The notes: generated by a model not told the origin, from the letters alone. A stretch of DNA of 64,000 nucleotides from Dehalobacterium sp040766325 (GCA_040766325.1 JAXGQR010000007.1:1-64000), one strand, 5' to 3'. Positions 33,653 through 42,987 are shown, counted from the first letter of the stretch. Numbers and translations: made by a program.

Positions 33653-34456
33653 TTGATCAATGTGCGAACGAAGCGAGTTGACTCGAACGACGACAGCCGT
33701 GGTACAAAGCGCGGATCATTTGAGCCGGGTCGCCGCGCTTGGCATAAAATCTTGGGCATGGGAAAAATAACAATATCACTGGCAGCCTTTGTTATGGGCA
33801 TATTTGCAACGCTATACGGACTTATTATGCATCACTACCTCATGTCTGTTACCGGGAATTATATGATTCACTCGCTGTTAATGGGCAGTTTATTTGGTTT
33901 GATAAATTCTTTTGTTTTCTTTGGATTTTTTTCGTTTTATAAAAAGGAAAAGTCAATCAACAAAAGATTAGAATCGAAAATACGGATGGATTCGCTGACC
34001 GGGCTGTTTAATCGCTATGCCTTTGATAAGGATATCAAGCAAATTGATTCCGGAGACTTCTATTCCATGCTTTTTATCGATGTGGATAACTTCAAAGAGT
34101 ACAACGATCAATATGGGCATCAATTAGGTGACGATGTATTGAAATTTTGTGGCACTGTTATTAAAGCCAGCATCAGGTATTCTGACTCAGCCTACCGATA
34201 CGGCGGCGATGAAATGGTTGTGCTTCTCCATGGCTGCGGTAAAAAAGAAGCTGAGAAAATTGCCGGAAAAATTATGTATCGTTGCAACAGCGAAAACGAA
34301 TTCAATACCCCTGTGTCACTTTCAATTGGAATTGCCTCAATGCCAGAAGATGTGAATTCAATAGATAATCTTATAAAAGCCTGCGACAGCGCACTCTACA
34401 TGGCTAAAGAGCATGGTAAAAATAAAATATATGTTTTTAGTAAAAAAGACACGTAA
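33653..34456 (+). CDS. membrane-anchored GGDEF protein with GGDEM signature
   Basis: 267 residues from a TTG at 33653 (AGGAGG 9 bp upstream); GTG at 33662 is an alternative. Two membrane helices (about 38-60 and 70-98) precede a GGDEF domain starting MDSLTGLFNRYAFDKDIKQI, LFIDVDNFKEYNDQYGHQLG and the active loop YRYGGDEMVV. GGDEF domains make cyclic-di-GMP; the last residue of the signature is Met here, which may or may not be tolerated. No I-site RxxD is obvious. Plus-strand single gene with its own terminator downstream. Confidence 0.85.
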   Translation: MINVRTKRVDSNDDSRGTKRGSFEPGRRAWHKILGMGKITISLAAFVMGIFATLYGLIMHHYLMSVTGNYMIHSLLMGSLFGLINSFVFFGFFSFYKKEKSINKRLESKIRMDSLTGLFNRYAFDKDIKQIDSGDFYSMLFIDVDNFKEYNDQYGHQLGDDVLKFCGTVIKASIRYSDSAYRYGGDEMVVLLHGCGKKEAEKIAGKIMYRCNSENEFNTPVSLSIGIASMPEDVNSIDNLIKACDSALYMAKEHGKNKIYVFSKKDT

Positions 34457-34529
34457 GGTTTTGTGTTGTTCATTGAAAAATTCTGAAGCCTTCTATGGGT
34501 GTTTTAGGGGATTTAACGCAAAAAAGAGC

Positions 34530-34558
34530 CTGGTATAATTACCAGACCTTTTTTTTTT
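34530..34558 (+). terminator. terminator of the GGDEF gene
   Basis: CTGGTA (34530-34535) pairs with TACCAG (34540-34545), followed by a run of ten T. Confidence 0.8.
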
Positions 34559-34567
34559 AAATTAAAT

Positions 34568-34644
34568 TGGTGGGGCTAACGGGATTCGAACCTGTGACCT
34601 CTTGCATGTCAAGCAAGCACTCTAACCAACTGAGCTATAGCCCC
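34568..34644 (-). tRNA. tRNA-Val (GAC anticodon)
   Basis: Minus strand: acceptor GGGGCTA pairs with TAGCCCC; D-arm AGCTCAGTTGGTTAGAG; anticodon stem CTTGC/GCAAG with loop TTGACAT, giving anticodon GAC (Val); T-arm with GGTTCGAATCC. The 3' CCA is encoded (34568-34570). Confidence 0.95.
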
Positions 34645-34839
34645 ATATATTCTTGTCGATAACAACTTTAATGCACAATTCATAACTCTCAATTCACAAT
34701 CAACAATATATTAAATCAGTCAGAAAGAATTGTCAAGGAAAATCTCAGGAATGCAAGTAAGTCTAGCCTCATGCTCAGAAGCTAACATGCATTCCTGAAA
34801 ATTATTTTAGCACTTTTTGGTCCTTTTCTTGTCCTTTGA

Positions 34840-35544
34840 TTAGTCCTTTTTCGCGTATTTTTCCTGATAAAGATTTTTATCATAAGGAGCCTTGCGCCCG
34901 GGACATGTTTTTCTGGGGCAAAGCTGACAATTATAAAAACTTCCTTCCTTGGAAAAGCGCATACCGGACTCAGATTTGATGGGGCTCATCAGATGACTTT
35001 CGTGTAATTCCACACCGATTAACGCCTGCACATCCCCCAAAAGCTTAAATAAGGGTTGTTGCTCACTGAGGGGCCATTCGCTGAGGGAGCCGGGATTCAT
35101 ATTCACCGCATGGCCTAAACTAAACTCTTCATCGATTAATGGATAAAACCTTTCCAGAGCGGCACGTAAGACAGCTTCCATAATACCGTCGACAATATAC
35201 ATTTCGAAGCTATCGGTATTATTTTTGGCCCAGGTTTCCAGTTCCCTGCCACAAGTGATCACAAAAGGAACTGCTTTAAAGGCCTCTTCCATATTAACAC
35301 GTAAGATTCTGCTGGTAAATTGAATGCCTTCGATAACCACAAAGTCATCACCTTTAGCATCTACGTAAGCCAGTTTGTAGGCCGCTTTGGGCTTTCCAAT
35401 CTCCAGGGCCTCGGCAATCAGCTCATCCACCCGATCAATATAAGAACTGTCGGGTTTAATGTGTAAACGTTTAAAAAGGTTGTCTCGATTGAGCTCGCAG
35501 GGTAGTTCTACGACCTTGGTCTCCATGATTTCTCTTGTCTCCAT
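34840..35544 (-). CDS. vitamin B12-dependent methionine synthase activation-domain-like protein
   Basis: 234 residues. The centre (FVITCGRELETWAKNNTDSF, VDGIMEAVLRAALER, NMNPGSLSEWPLSEQQPLFK) resembles the activation (AdoMet-binding) domain of MetH, which drives reductive remethylation of cob(II)alamin. Stand-alone versions occur next to truncated MetH or corrinoid methyltransferases in anaerobes. The C-terminal CQLCPRKTCPGRKAPYD adds three Cys that could bind an Fe-S cluster. No metH is nearby. It could reactivate a corrinoid protein encoded elsewhere. Confidence 0.8.
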   Translation of the reverse strand: METREIMETKVVELPCELNRDNLFKRLHIKPDSSYIDRVDELIAEALEIGKPKAAYKLAYVDAKGDDFVVIEGIQFTSRILRVNMEEAFKAVPFVITCGRELETWAKNNTDSFEMYIVDGIMEAVLRAALERFYPLIDEEFSLGHAVNMNPGSLSEWPLSEQQPLFKLLGDVQALIGVELHESHLMSPIKSESGMRFSKEGSFYNCQLCPRKTCPGRKAPYDKNLYQEKYAKKD

Positions 35545-35638
35545 TATACCCTCACTCCTCCATTTCTAATGTGCACTTGCGTTAATTATGACATATAAAG
35601 CTCAGGATCACAACTAAAAAAGCAGAAACAGCGTCCGG

Positions 35639-36217
35639 TCAATTCAACTCATCTAAGGTCAGTTGGTAACTGGGCAGGAAATGCTCCAGAAAATAAGCGA
35701 CCTCGGGCAGATCCAGGCGATCTAAATCTTGCTTGATCATTTTCAGCGCTTTTGAAAACTCTTGATTGCCGCTTTTTAGTTCTTCCACGCATTTCAGATA
35801 AGCGGAAATCTTATCTGCGGCCTTAACAAGGCGCCAGTTTTCCTGATCTTCCTCTCCAATAAACAACAAGGTCTCATAATCCTCTTTTAAATCCCGGGGC
35901 AGCATCCCCATGAGCTTTTCCTTGGCGACATGTTCAATCTTGCGATAGGCATGCTCAATTTCCGGATTAAAATATTTAATGGGCGTCGCCAAATCACCGG
36001 TGATGACCTCCGAGGCTTCGTGATACACCGCCAAGGCCATCACCCTTTCGGGACTTATCTGCCCCTCAAAGAAGCGATTTCTGATTAAAGCCAAAGCATG
36101 GGCAATCATGGTCACTTCCAGACTATGCTCCTGAATATTTTCGGGGCGGGTATTACGCATAAGCCCCCAGCGCTGAATAAATTTCATCCGGGACATATAG
36201 GCGAAAAAATGATGCAT
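35639..36217 (-). CDS. yfbR: HD-domain 5'-deoxynucleotidase (YfbR family)
   Basis: 192 residues from ATG at 36217 (AAAGGATGTGG upstream); an earlier in-frame ATG overlaps the gerM-like gene. MHHFFAYMSRMKFIQRWGLM, ENIQEHSLEVTMIAHALAL (first metal His), YHEASEVITGDLATPIKYFN (HD pair) and LVKAADKISAYLKC show a complete HD phosphohydrolase site. YfbR removes phosphate from deoxynucleoside monophosphates. It lies directly downstream of the gerM-like gene, whose stop is at 36231. Confidence 0.9.
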   Translation of the reverse strand: MHHFFAYMSRMKFIQRWGLMRNTRPENIQEHSLEVTMIAHALALIRNRFFEGQISPERVMALAVYHEASEVITGDLATPIKYFNPEIEHAYRKIEHVAKEKLMGMLPRDLKEDYETLLFIGEEDQENWRLVKAADKISAYLKCVEELKSGNQEFSKALKMIKQDLDRLDLPEVAYFLEHFLPSYQLTLDELN

Positions 36218-36230
36218 AGATCCACATCCT

Positions 36231-37178
36231 TTATTTTGCAATGATCTCTTCGTTTCTTTCTGCCGGTTCGTCTAAAATAATATGTTCAATAGCCAGGGGA
36301 CTTTGATCTACGGTGATGAGCACCCGATCAATAAAATCATACTCCGTTACGGTATTGACAATGGAGTTAATGGTCATGGATTCTCCGGCCGCACCCCCCC
36401 AGTGGTTGGTATGCATTTCTTCAGAGAAATCAACCTTAAGCAAACCCTCCTCGATGGACAGGGCTTGAATTTTGACACCTTCCGGAATGGTTTGATAAAC
36501 ATTTTCCCCTTCAGGGCCGAGGATCAGCGCATCCAGCGCATTTCTTATAAACTCTTCCTGATCCTGCTGTGGAGATCCGGCTACGGTTCGTCTCTCTCCT
36601 ACCACCTTATCGGCATTGGGATTGCTAAAATACAGGGTTGCCTCCGTCTCAGCATTTTCTGCTTGCCCATTAGGTTCTGTGGGGAAAGTCGTCATAAAGC
36701 CTCGGGGTTCTCCGCTGGGCCCAATCAATTCCTCCCCGGCGATGAGAATTTGGACTCTTGTAATCTCCTCAAACTGGGTCATCGTATTAACCACAGAGCC
36801 TACAGCCATTAGCTCGGCCATACTCCCGGCAAAGGTATTAAATTCCCGGCTCAAATCCAGGGTCAAGTCAGAACCTTCCCGCTTTACGCTCAAAACCTGT
36901 GCATCTTTATTGATATTTGCCGTCATTTCTTGATTCTGGGGGCCTTGGATTAATTCCTCCAAAACTACCCGATATTTTTCCTCTTCCTCGATAAAACTTA
37001 TTTCCCGTTCTTCATAAACCATTTTTTCATTTTGGGCGTCGCCATAATACAAGCGCACCGTTAGCTGGGTTTTATCTCCCTCTCCTTCTTGGGGCTTTTC
37101 CGGTGTCTTGCCGCATCCGGATACCAGGACCATGAGGAGCAGGCAAATCACCCCGGCGATACTTAATTTCTTCATCAT
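36231..37178 (-). CDS. gerM: GerMN-domain lipoprotein (spore germination/sporulation type)
   Basis: 315 residues. Lipoprotein signal peptide MMKKLSIAGVICLLLMVLVS-GC with Cys22. Two GerMN domains follow, about 40-165 and 180-305, each with the YREELIQGP-like (EELIQGPQNQEM, DALILGPEGENV) and DLSREF/DFSEEM plus NSIVNTVTEYDFIDRVLI-type blocks. GerM supports sporulation and germination in Bacillus. It supports the view that the host forms spores. ATG at 37178 with AGGAGG upstream. Confidence 0.85.
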   Translation of the reverse strand: MMKKLSIAGVICLLLMVLVSGCGKTPEKPQEGEGDKTQLTVRLYYGDAQNEKMVYEEREISFIEEEEKYRVVLEELIQGPQNQEMTANINKDAQVLSVKREGSDLTLDLSREFNTFAGSMAELMAVGSVVNTMTQFEEITRVQILIAGEELIGPSGEPRGFMTTFPTEPNGQAENAETEATLYFSNPNADKVVGERRTVAGSPQQDQEEFIRNALDALILGPEGENVYQTIPEGVKIQALSIEEGLLKVDFSEEMHTNHWGGAAGESMTINSIVNTVTEYDFIDRVLITVDQSPLAIEHIILDEPAERNEEIIAK

Positions 37179-37301
37179 TGATACCTCCTAGATCATCAAA
37201 ATAATTTACCGAAATTTTCACCGGTAATATGCACCTTGCCAATTCGGTTCACAACTTAGTATGCCGAAATTTGGGGGAAAATTTCTCCTCGGAAAAGAAA
37301 A

Positions 37302-37328
37302 GGAGTGGAAATTTATTTTCCAACTCCC
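37302..37328 (-). terminator. probable terminator of the large amidase gene
   Basis: GGAGTGGAAA (37302-37311) pairs with TTTCCAACTCC (about 37318-37328) with one bulge; on the minus strand weak T stretches follow. Confidence 0.45.
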
Positions 37329-37346
37329 TTTCCGCAAAAGAAAAAT

Positions 37347-38999
37347 TTAAAATTGATTCAAAAAGAAATTTTCGATGCCTTCGGCAATCCCCTCGGCAAG
37401 AGTTTGTTGAAAATCATCGTCCGCAAGTAATTTCTCTTCCGTGGGGTTGGAAATAAAGGCCGTTTCCACTAAGATGGAAGGTACTTTGGTATATTTCAAC
37501 ACGGCGAAGGACGCCTGGCGTACCCCCAGATCCTTTCTCTTGGCTGCATCCAGTAAAGCATCCTGCACCGATTGGGCCAGCCTTTTACGCACCTCGGCTT
37601 GTCCCGCCACTCCTGCATAATAGTAGGTGCTGGTGCCGTTAATTGAGCTGTTGGTATTGGCGTTGGCATGAATGGAAACAAAGATATCTGCTCCGTTCTT
37701 ATTGGCCACTTCTGCCCGTCCGCCCAAGGTAAGATTGGTATCTCCGGTACGGGTCATCAGCACGTTAACACCTTTACTTTCTAAAATATCCCGCACCTTT
37801 TCGGTAATTGATAAGACCACATCCCGCTCATAGAGTTTGGAAGGACCAACGGCTCCAGGATCCGACCATCCACCCGGTTGGATACTCCCGTGGCCTGCAT
37901 CCAGGACCACAGTTTTGCCGACAATGGTGGGTTCGGAAATTTGGAAGGTTTTGGTGCGATCCTTGTCGGTAACTATGGTGAGTCCTGCCGGTCCGGTAAC
38001 ATCGACCACCACGCGCACCGTGTCGGCGGCAAATTGCGCCACCCGCACGGAATTGACCCGATCGCTTACCACCTCAAATTGTTGTTCTTTTTCCTCACTG
38101 CCATTATCCAAAAGGGCATCGGCAAAATCGATGACCAAACGTTTAGGGTTATTCAAGGTAAAAGTGGTATATTTAAGTTTGTCATCGCCTTTGACCGTAA
38201 TAAAAACCTCGCCCCGCTCCACATCTACTTCCACATCTTCAATATGTATGAGCTGCACAGGCTTTTCCGGCTCCACAGTTACCGGGGTCCTGCTTTCTTC
38301 CGGTTCCGGGCTTCTGGAGGCAAGATCACTGTTGCCCCGAATGGTCACCAACCAGTCGGCCACCCAACCATCTTTAGATTCGTCCAGGGCAATTTGATAC
38401 CAATTGTTTTTATTCCCCAGGACTTGAAAGGCATCGCCTTTTTTAACTTTTTTAATCACATCATATTCTGTGCCGGGTCCGCTTCTGATATTAACGATGT
38501 CCGAGTTAATTACTACCACTGTTGCCCGCGCGGCAATATTTCCCGTACTGTCTTTGGTATTGAGATTTACAGTTTTGGTAGACGGGTTATAATCCACCTT
38601 AACACCCAAACTCTCCAGCACAAAACGGATCGGCACCATGGTTCTGCCGTTTTTCACTACGGCAACGGTGTCCATCTGCACCTTTTGGCCATTGACCAGG
38701 GCTTCGTTGCTGCCGATGGTCAGGGCGACCAAGTTGGAGCCCCCGGTAAAAATCACCTGCTTGGTACCTTCATTCCAGGTAAAGGTGTAGCCCAGTTCTT
38801 CTCCAATAAAGCGTAAAGGTACAATCGTACGGTTTTGGCTGTCAATAAAGGGAAGTACGTCTGATGTTTTAGCCACACCGTCCACCGTAATCTTAACCTG
38901 CTGCTCGGCGGCAAAAGCACTATACCCTAATAATGCTGTTACAAAACATATTGTCAACAAGATGAATGAAATTTTTCGTAGGGACCAATTATGTTCCAA
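37347..38999 (-). CDS. secreted multidomain N-acetylmuramoyl-L-alanine amidase
   Basis: 550 residues. Signal peptide to about residue 30 (FILLTICFVTALLGYSAFA-A). Copper-amine-oxidase N-like wall domain about 33-150 (two halves: RTIVPLRFIGEELGYTFTW, RTMVPIRFVLESLGVKVDY), bacterial SH3 about 160-225 (NIRSGPGTEYDVIKKVKKGD), AMIN domain about 250-350, Amidase_3 about 365-550 (VVLDAGHGS, FVSIHANANTNSSINGTSTY, ILVETAFISN). It trims peptidoglycan outside the cell. Divergent from asd across a 396-bp gap. Confidence 0.95.
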   Translation of the reverse strand: MEHNWSLRKISFILLTICFVTALLGYSAFAAEQQVKITVDGVAKTSDVLPFIDSQNRTIVPLRFIGEELGYTFTWNEGTKQVIFTGGSNLVALTIGSNEALVNGQKVQMDTVAVVKNGRTMVPIRFVLESLGVKVDYNPSTKTVNLNTKDSTGNIAARATVVVINSDIVNIRSGPGTEYDVIKKVKKGDAFQVLGNKNNWYQIALDESKDGWVADWLVTIRGNSDLASRSPEPEESRTPVTVEPEKPVQLIHIEDVEVDVERGEVFITVKGDDKLKYTTFTLNNPKRLVIDFADALLDNGSEEKEQQFEVVSDRVNSVRVAQFAADTVRVVVDVTGPAGLTIVTDKDRTKTFQISEPTIVGKTVVLDAGHGSIQPGGWSDPGAVGPSKLYERDVVLSITEKVRDILESKGVNVLMTRTGDTNLTLGGRAEVANKNGADIFVSIHANANTNSSINGTSTYYYAGVAGQAEVRKRLAQSVQDALLDAAKRKDLGVRQASFAVLKYTKVPSILVETAFISNPTEEKLLADDDFQQTLAEGIAEGIENFFLNQF

Positions 39000-39126
39000 G
39001 ACATCAACTCCTTTTGCTTGTCCTCCGTTATGCAGCTTGTTTGCTTAGTTTAAACTCTCACCCACTTTCAGCAAACCTAATTCCCATTTAATCTGCACAT
39101 TTCACTAAAACCATAGACGTAATTTA

Positions 39127-39150
39127 AGCATGATTTGTTTCATGCTTCGA
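39127..39150. repeat. perfect inverted repeat in the amidase-asd divergent region
   Basis: AAGCATGA and TCATGCTT form an 8-bp stem with a 6-base loop, flanked by ACGT on both sides. It could be an operator or RNA hairpin in the 396-bp gap 39000-39396; nothing else recognisable lies there except the promoter at 39308-39336. Confidence 0.5.
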
Positions 39151-39307
39151 CGTGAAATTTAATTAATTTTTCATTTTTTGTTTTTCTTGCCCCTGTTCAT
39201 CACCAATTTCCTATTTCTAGGTTTATTCTATCGAATAATGCCTGGGGAATCAATCTTTTCTATCAGATAAATTATCAGCCTTAAGAGATTTAACATTTCT
39301 CCGGTAC

Positions 39308-39336
39308 TTTACTTTTATTGGAACATAAGATATAAT
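39308..39336 (+). promoter_or_regulatory. likely promoter of asd
   Basis: TTTACT (39308-39313), 17-bp spacer, TATAAT (39331-39336); the start codon lies 60 bp downstream. Confidence 0.5.
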
Positions 39337-39396
39337 GTTTTGAATGTTTGAAACTCTATTAAAACTTTTGTTATTATTTTGTATGGAGGTATTCTT

Positions 39397-40485
39397 GTGG
39401 ATAAAAGATTAAATGTAGGAATATTAGGCGGTACCGGTTTCGTGGGACAACGGCTTGTAACCTTACTGCAGAATCATCCATATTTTAAAATTTCGGTTAT
39501 CGGGGCCAGTGCAAATTCGGCCGGTAAAAGCTATCAGGAAGCAGTTCAGGGCAAATGGAAAATGAGCGGAGAGATTCCCGCATCGGTTCAGGATCTGGTG
39601 GTAAAAAACATCAACCAGATTGACGAAATCAGCCGGGATGTTGACTTTGTCTTCTGTGCCGTGGATATGCCCAAAGAAGAGATTAAAAAAATTGAAGAAC
39701 AATATGCCCAAGCGGAGATTCCTGTCGTATCGAACAATTCCGCCCATCGGCATACCCCCGATGTGCCCATGGTGATCCCGGAAATCAATCCTGAACACCT
39801 GGAAATTATCGATCAACAGAAAAAAAGACTGGGCACAAAAAATGGCTTTATTGTGGTTAAACCAAATTGTTCTATCCAAAGCTACGTGCCCGCCATCCAT
39901 CCTTTAATGCCCTTTAAGCCGACCAAGATACTGGCCAGCACCTATCAGGCGATTAGCGGTGCGGGAAAAACCTTTGCCGATTGGCCGGAAATGTGTGACA
40001 ACATCATCCCCTATATTGGCGGGGAAGAAGATAAAAGTGAGAAAGAACCCCTGAAAATCTGGGGGCACATTGAAGGCAATGAAATTAAAGATTATCAAGA
40101 GATGGTGATCACCTCCCAGTGTATCCGCGTGCCTGTTTCCGAGGGTCATCTGGCCACCGTCTTTATTTCCTTTGAGCAAAAGCCTTCCCGGGAAACTATT
40201 CTGGAAATATGGAAGAATTATCGGGGCTTACCCCAGACATTAAATCTGCCCAGTGCCCCGCAGCCCTTTTTGACTTATTTTGAGGAAGACAATCGACCTC
40301 AAACGAAATTAGACCGGGATTTTGAAAATGGTATGGGTATTTCCATCGGCCGTTTAAGGGAAGATACTTTGTTTGATTACAAATTCGTCTGCCTTTCCCA
40401 TAATACTTTGCGGGGCGCGGCCGGAGGGTCCCTGTTAAATGCCGAGTTATTAACAGCCCAAGGTTACTTAAAGGGGAAAAATTAG
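39397..40485 (+). CDS. asd: aspartate-semialdehyde dehydrogenase
   Basis: 362 residues from GTG at 39397 (GGAGGT 6 bp upstream; the earlier TTG overlaps that site). It makes aspartate-4-semialdehyde from aspartyl phosphate for lysine, threonine and methionine synthesis. NVGILGGTGFVGQRLVTLLQ binds NADP, VVKPNCSIQSYVPAIHPL holds the catalytic Cys, and TYQAISGAGKTFADWPEM and VPVSEGHLATVFISFE complete the fold. It resembles the longer archaeal/fungal-type enzyme. It stands alone and is followed by a strong terminator. Confidence 0.95.
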   Translation: MDKRLNVGILGGTGFVGQRLVTLLQNHPYFKISVIGASANSAGKSYQEAVQGKWKMSGEIPASVQDLVVKNINQIDEISRDVDFVFCAVDMPKEEIKKIEEQYAQAEIPVVSNNSAHRHTPDVPMVIPEINPEHLEIIDQQKKRLGTKNGFIVVKPNCSIQSYVPAIHPLMPFKPTKILASTYQAISGAGKTFADWPEMCDNIIPYIGGEEDKSEKEPLKIWGHIEGNEIKDYQEMVITSQCIRVPVSEGHLATVFISFEQKPSRETILEIWKNYRGLPQTLNLPSAPQPFLTYFEEDNRPQTKLDRDFENGMGISIGRLREDTLFDYKFVCLSHNTLRGAAGGSLLNAELLTAQGYLKGKN

Positions 40486-40656
40486 TTGGAAAAAAAGGTG
40501 CAATTTATTGCGGTAAAGTAGAAATTATTGACCCAATTGTTCCTGGCTATTGCCTTTTAATTGTTACCAATGGTACAATTTAAGTGCGTTGAACAACCAA
40601 CTTTGTTCTCCATTGAACAGTCCCCTTACTATTTGTAATAGTTATTATTTTTTGAA

Positions 40657-40681
40657 CCGCACTGAGAGTGCGGCTTTTTTT
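40657..40681 (+). terminator. terminator of asd
   Basis: CCGCACT and AGTGCGG around GAG, followed by CTTTTTTTT (40657-40682). Between here and radC (41008) no gene is supported; a tiny frame starting MGDNIPDYELT at 40768 has no evidence. Confidence 0.85.
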
Positions 40682-40956
40682 TGTCCCACAAATTTCCTGA
40701 AATAAAATTTTCATCACAGGAGATAATATCTATCAGATACCCGGGGAAAAGGGCGGGTGAAAATCATGGGAGACAATATTCCTGACTATGAATTGACCTT
40801 AAGTAATCCAGGTAAGAATTAAGGGCAAGACATGGTAGCTGCAGCAATCTCATGAATTAGAAACATGCTCTCGGATGATCTTGGGTCTGATACCACTTGA
40901 TTGAGGTTCTCAACTCATTTGGCGATCAGGAAAAAATCAGACCCCGGGTATTGTAA

Positions 40957-40997
40957 AAAAGGATGACCACTAAAATGGTTGTCCTTTTGCTTTTTTA
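40957..40997. terminator. bidirectional terminator downstream of radC
   Basis: AAAAGGATGACCA and TGGTTGTCCTTTT pair around CTAAAA; A and T runs on both sides allow termination in both directions, including of the minus-strand radC. Confidence 0.75.
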
Positions 40998-41007
40998 AAT
41001 GGCTTTT

Positions 41008-41718
41008 TTAAATCATGCCTTTTTCGGCAAAGCTGGTGAAATTTTCTCCTGCGGCAATAATATGATCCACAACCTGAATGGAAATGGCTTTTAAAGCCCC
41101 GACAATATTCTTGGTCACCTCAATATCTTGTTTGGAAGGATTGCTGGAGCCTCCCGGATGATTATGAACCAAGATCACACTATGGGCTTGATGACGCAGG
41201 GCTGTTTCCACAATCAGTCGCGGATAGACCGGAGCTTGATTAATCGTACCCTCGTGAACCAAGGCGGGAAAGATAACCCGGCACTGGGCATCTAAACAAA
41301 TCACGTAAAAGACCTCATAGTTTTTTCCCGCGCACAATGAGGTCGCAAAAGCGCCGGCTTTCTTGGTGCTGTTAATCAAAGGACGTTCCCCCCAGCGATC
41401 TTTCATATATCTTCTGGTCAGGGAAGGAATCAGGGACAATAAAACTGCACTATGTTCTCCTATTCCTTTATTGGCGGCCAAATCAGCAGGATCTGCTTCA
41501 AAGACCCCGGAAAGAGAGCCATACTTATTAATCAGCCGGTGCGCCAGCTCGTTGGTGTCTTTTTGCGGAATGGAGAAAAATAGCAGCAACTCCAACACCT
41601 GATGGTCGTCAAAGGCATCGAGACCTTCAACGATGAATCTGTTTTTTACCCGTTGTCGATGTTCTTTATGACTGTTTTCTTTGGAGCGATGCTCTTTATA
41701 ACCTTTTGGGATCTTCAT
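41008..41718 (-). CDS. radC: RadC family JAB/MPN protein
   Basis: 236 residues from ATG at 41718, with GAGG about 9 bp upstream. N-terminal helix-hairpin-helix-like part (HQVLELLLFFSIPQKDTNEL, LAANKGIGEHSAVLLSLIPS) and C-terminal JAB metalloprotease-like domain with the metal motif SVILVHNHPGGSSNPSKQD. RadC is conserved but its activity is not established; a DNA repair role has been doubted. Single gene with its own terminator. Confidence 0.9.
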   Translation of the reverse strand: MKIPKGYKEHRSKENSHKEHRQRVKNRFIVEGLDAFDDHQVLELLLFFSIPQKDTNELAHRLINKYGSLSGVFEADPADLAANKGIGEHSAVLLSLIPSLTRRYMKDRWGERPLINSTKKAGAFATSLCAGKNYEVFYVICLDAQCRVIFPALVHEGTINQAPVYPRLIVETALRHQAHSVILVHNHPGGSSNPSKQDIEVTKNIVGALKAISIQVVDHIIAAGENFTSFAEKGMI

Positions 41719-41955
41719 AAAAACAAACCTCATCAATGATTTGATTATATGGCTTGTGCATTAATTACCTTACTTATTCTTTGAAACGGGGAAAAACCCT
41801 TTTATTTTTGTCAAGGCGGGCAAAAATTGACACAAACAGCTAATAAAGGGGATGGGGTAAATATTTTTGGTAAATGTTTATTGTTTCGTTTTTATGGAAA
41901 ATATGCCATAATAGATATATATTTATTGCAACGATAACTCGTTGGGGGTTTTTAT

Positions 41956-42429
41956 GTGAATCTTCCTTTAGTGATAGCGATTATCTTTTTTGTTGCCGGT
42001 TTCCTGGGCACGCTTTTACCGATTTTGCCCGGTGCCATCCTTATTTTCCTCGGGATGCTGATCTATGGATTCATGACCGGTTTTGCCGCCTTAGACCTAA
42101 CTTTTTTTGTCCTCCAGGGATTGGTTTTGATCATTATTTTTTTGGTGGACTATATTGCTTCCGCTGCCGGGACAAAACGCTACGGGGGGAGCAAACAAGC
42201 CGTCTGGGGTTCCATCATCGGCACCATTTTAGGCGTGATTGTTTTAGGGCCTGTTGGGATCATCATCGGTCCCTTTCTCGGTGCGGTGGTCGTAGAATTA
42301 TTTCGAGGTATCAAAATGGTCCAGGCTGTCCGTACAGGTTTTGGGACAATTATGGGGGTTTTGGGAGGCACCCTAGTCAAGCTCGGAGCCGAAATCATTA
42401 TGATTGTTTACTTTTTTATGCGTATTTAA
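41956..42429 (+). CDS. DUF456 membrane protein
   Basis: 157 residues. Four to five hydrophobic helices (IAIIFFVAGFLGTLLPILPG, FVLQGLVLIIIFLVDYIAS, IGTILGVIVLGPVGIIIGPF) with the glycine-rich G-x-x-G-TLLPILPG and GPFLGAVVVELFRG motifs of DUF456. Function unknown. GTG start at 41956. Followed by another small membrane protein 75 bp later. Confidence 0.85.
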   Translation: MNLPLVIAIIFFVAGFLGTLLPILPGAILIFLGMLIYGFMTGFAALDLTFFVLQGLVLIIIFLVDYIASAAGTKRYGGSKQAVWGSIIGTILGVIVLGPVGIIIGPFLGAVVVELFRGIKMVQAVRTGFGTIMGVLGGTLVKLGAEIIMIVYFFMRI

Positions 42430-42504
42430 CATTTGCCGCATTAATTCTTCCCCGGGACAAGATGCCGGGATGTCTTTATTAGATCGATAAGGAGGATTAT
42501 TTTT

Positions 42505-42717
42505 ATGAATGAATTGATAGCCTTTTTTGATGCCAATCCAGTATTACTTGCTTTGTTGTTGGTCTGGTCCCTCATCTGGAAAGGTCTTGCCCTCTGGCAT
42601 GCAGCCCGTAACCGACAATTGCCTTGGTTTGTGGTGCTGCTCATTGTCAATACCGTGGGGCTTTTAGAAATCCTCTATCTCCTGTTTTTCAGAAAAAAGA
42701 ATAAATGGTATTATTAA
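42505..42717 (+). CDS. small membrane protein (DUF5652 type)
   Basis: 70 residues with two hydrophobic helices (VLLALLLVWSLIWKGLALW, LPWFVVLLIVNTVGLLEILY) and a Lys-rich tail RKKNKWYY. The WK-x-x-ALWHAARN-x-x-x-WF pattern fits the DUF5652 family, of unknown function. AAGGAGG 11 bp upstream of ATG at 42505. Confidence 0.75.
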   Translation: MNELIAFFDANPVLLALLLVWSLIWKGLALWHAARNRQLPWFVVLLIVNTVGLLEILYLLFFRKKNKWYY

Positions 42718-42798
42718 ATTATCAGCCCTCTGTATCCGCTGATCCCCAATGATAGATGTATTTTTTGCGGTTAATTTTAAAAAATATTGACGAAACCC

Positions 42799-42827
42799 TT
42801 GCAAAATATCGGCGAAGCAGGTATAAT
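42799..42827 (+). promoter_or_regulatory. promoter of tRNA-Leu
   Basis: TTGCAA (42799-42804), 17-bp spacer, TATAAT (42822-42827); the tRNA starts about 70 bp downstream. Confidence 0.6.
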
Positions 42828-42900
42828 AAGCATTGCTGAATTGCAGAACAAGCCACACAATCTTGAGCAAAACGTAATGCAGCACCAAACAACCTCATAT

Positions 42901-42987
42901 GCCGAAGTGATGGAATTGGCAGACGTGCTGGACTCAAAATCCAGTGGTAGCGATACCGTGTCGGTTCGACCCCGACCTTCGGCACCA
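42901..42987 (+). tRNA. tRNA-Leu (CAA anticodon)
   Basis: Acceptor GCCGAAG pairs with CTTCGGC. Anticodon stem CTGGA/TCCAG with loop CTCAAAA gives anticodon CAA (Leu). A long variable arm (GTGGTAGCGATACCGTG) marks a class II tRNA. T-loop GGTTCGACCCC; CCA is encoded at 42985-42987. Confidence 0.95.

Noticed and set aside
39000..39396. Lysine or other riboswitch in front of asd
   Set aside because: The promoter at 39308-39336 leaves only about 55 nt of leader, and no riboswitch core was recognised; the hairpin at 39127 lies upstream of it.
42787..42827. TTGACG at 42787 as the -35 box of tRNA-Leu
   Set aside because: It is 29 bp from TATAAT; TTGCAA at 42799 gives the proper 17-bp spacing.
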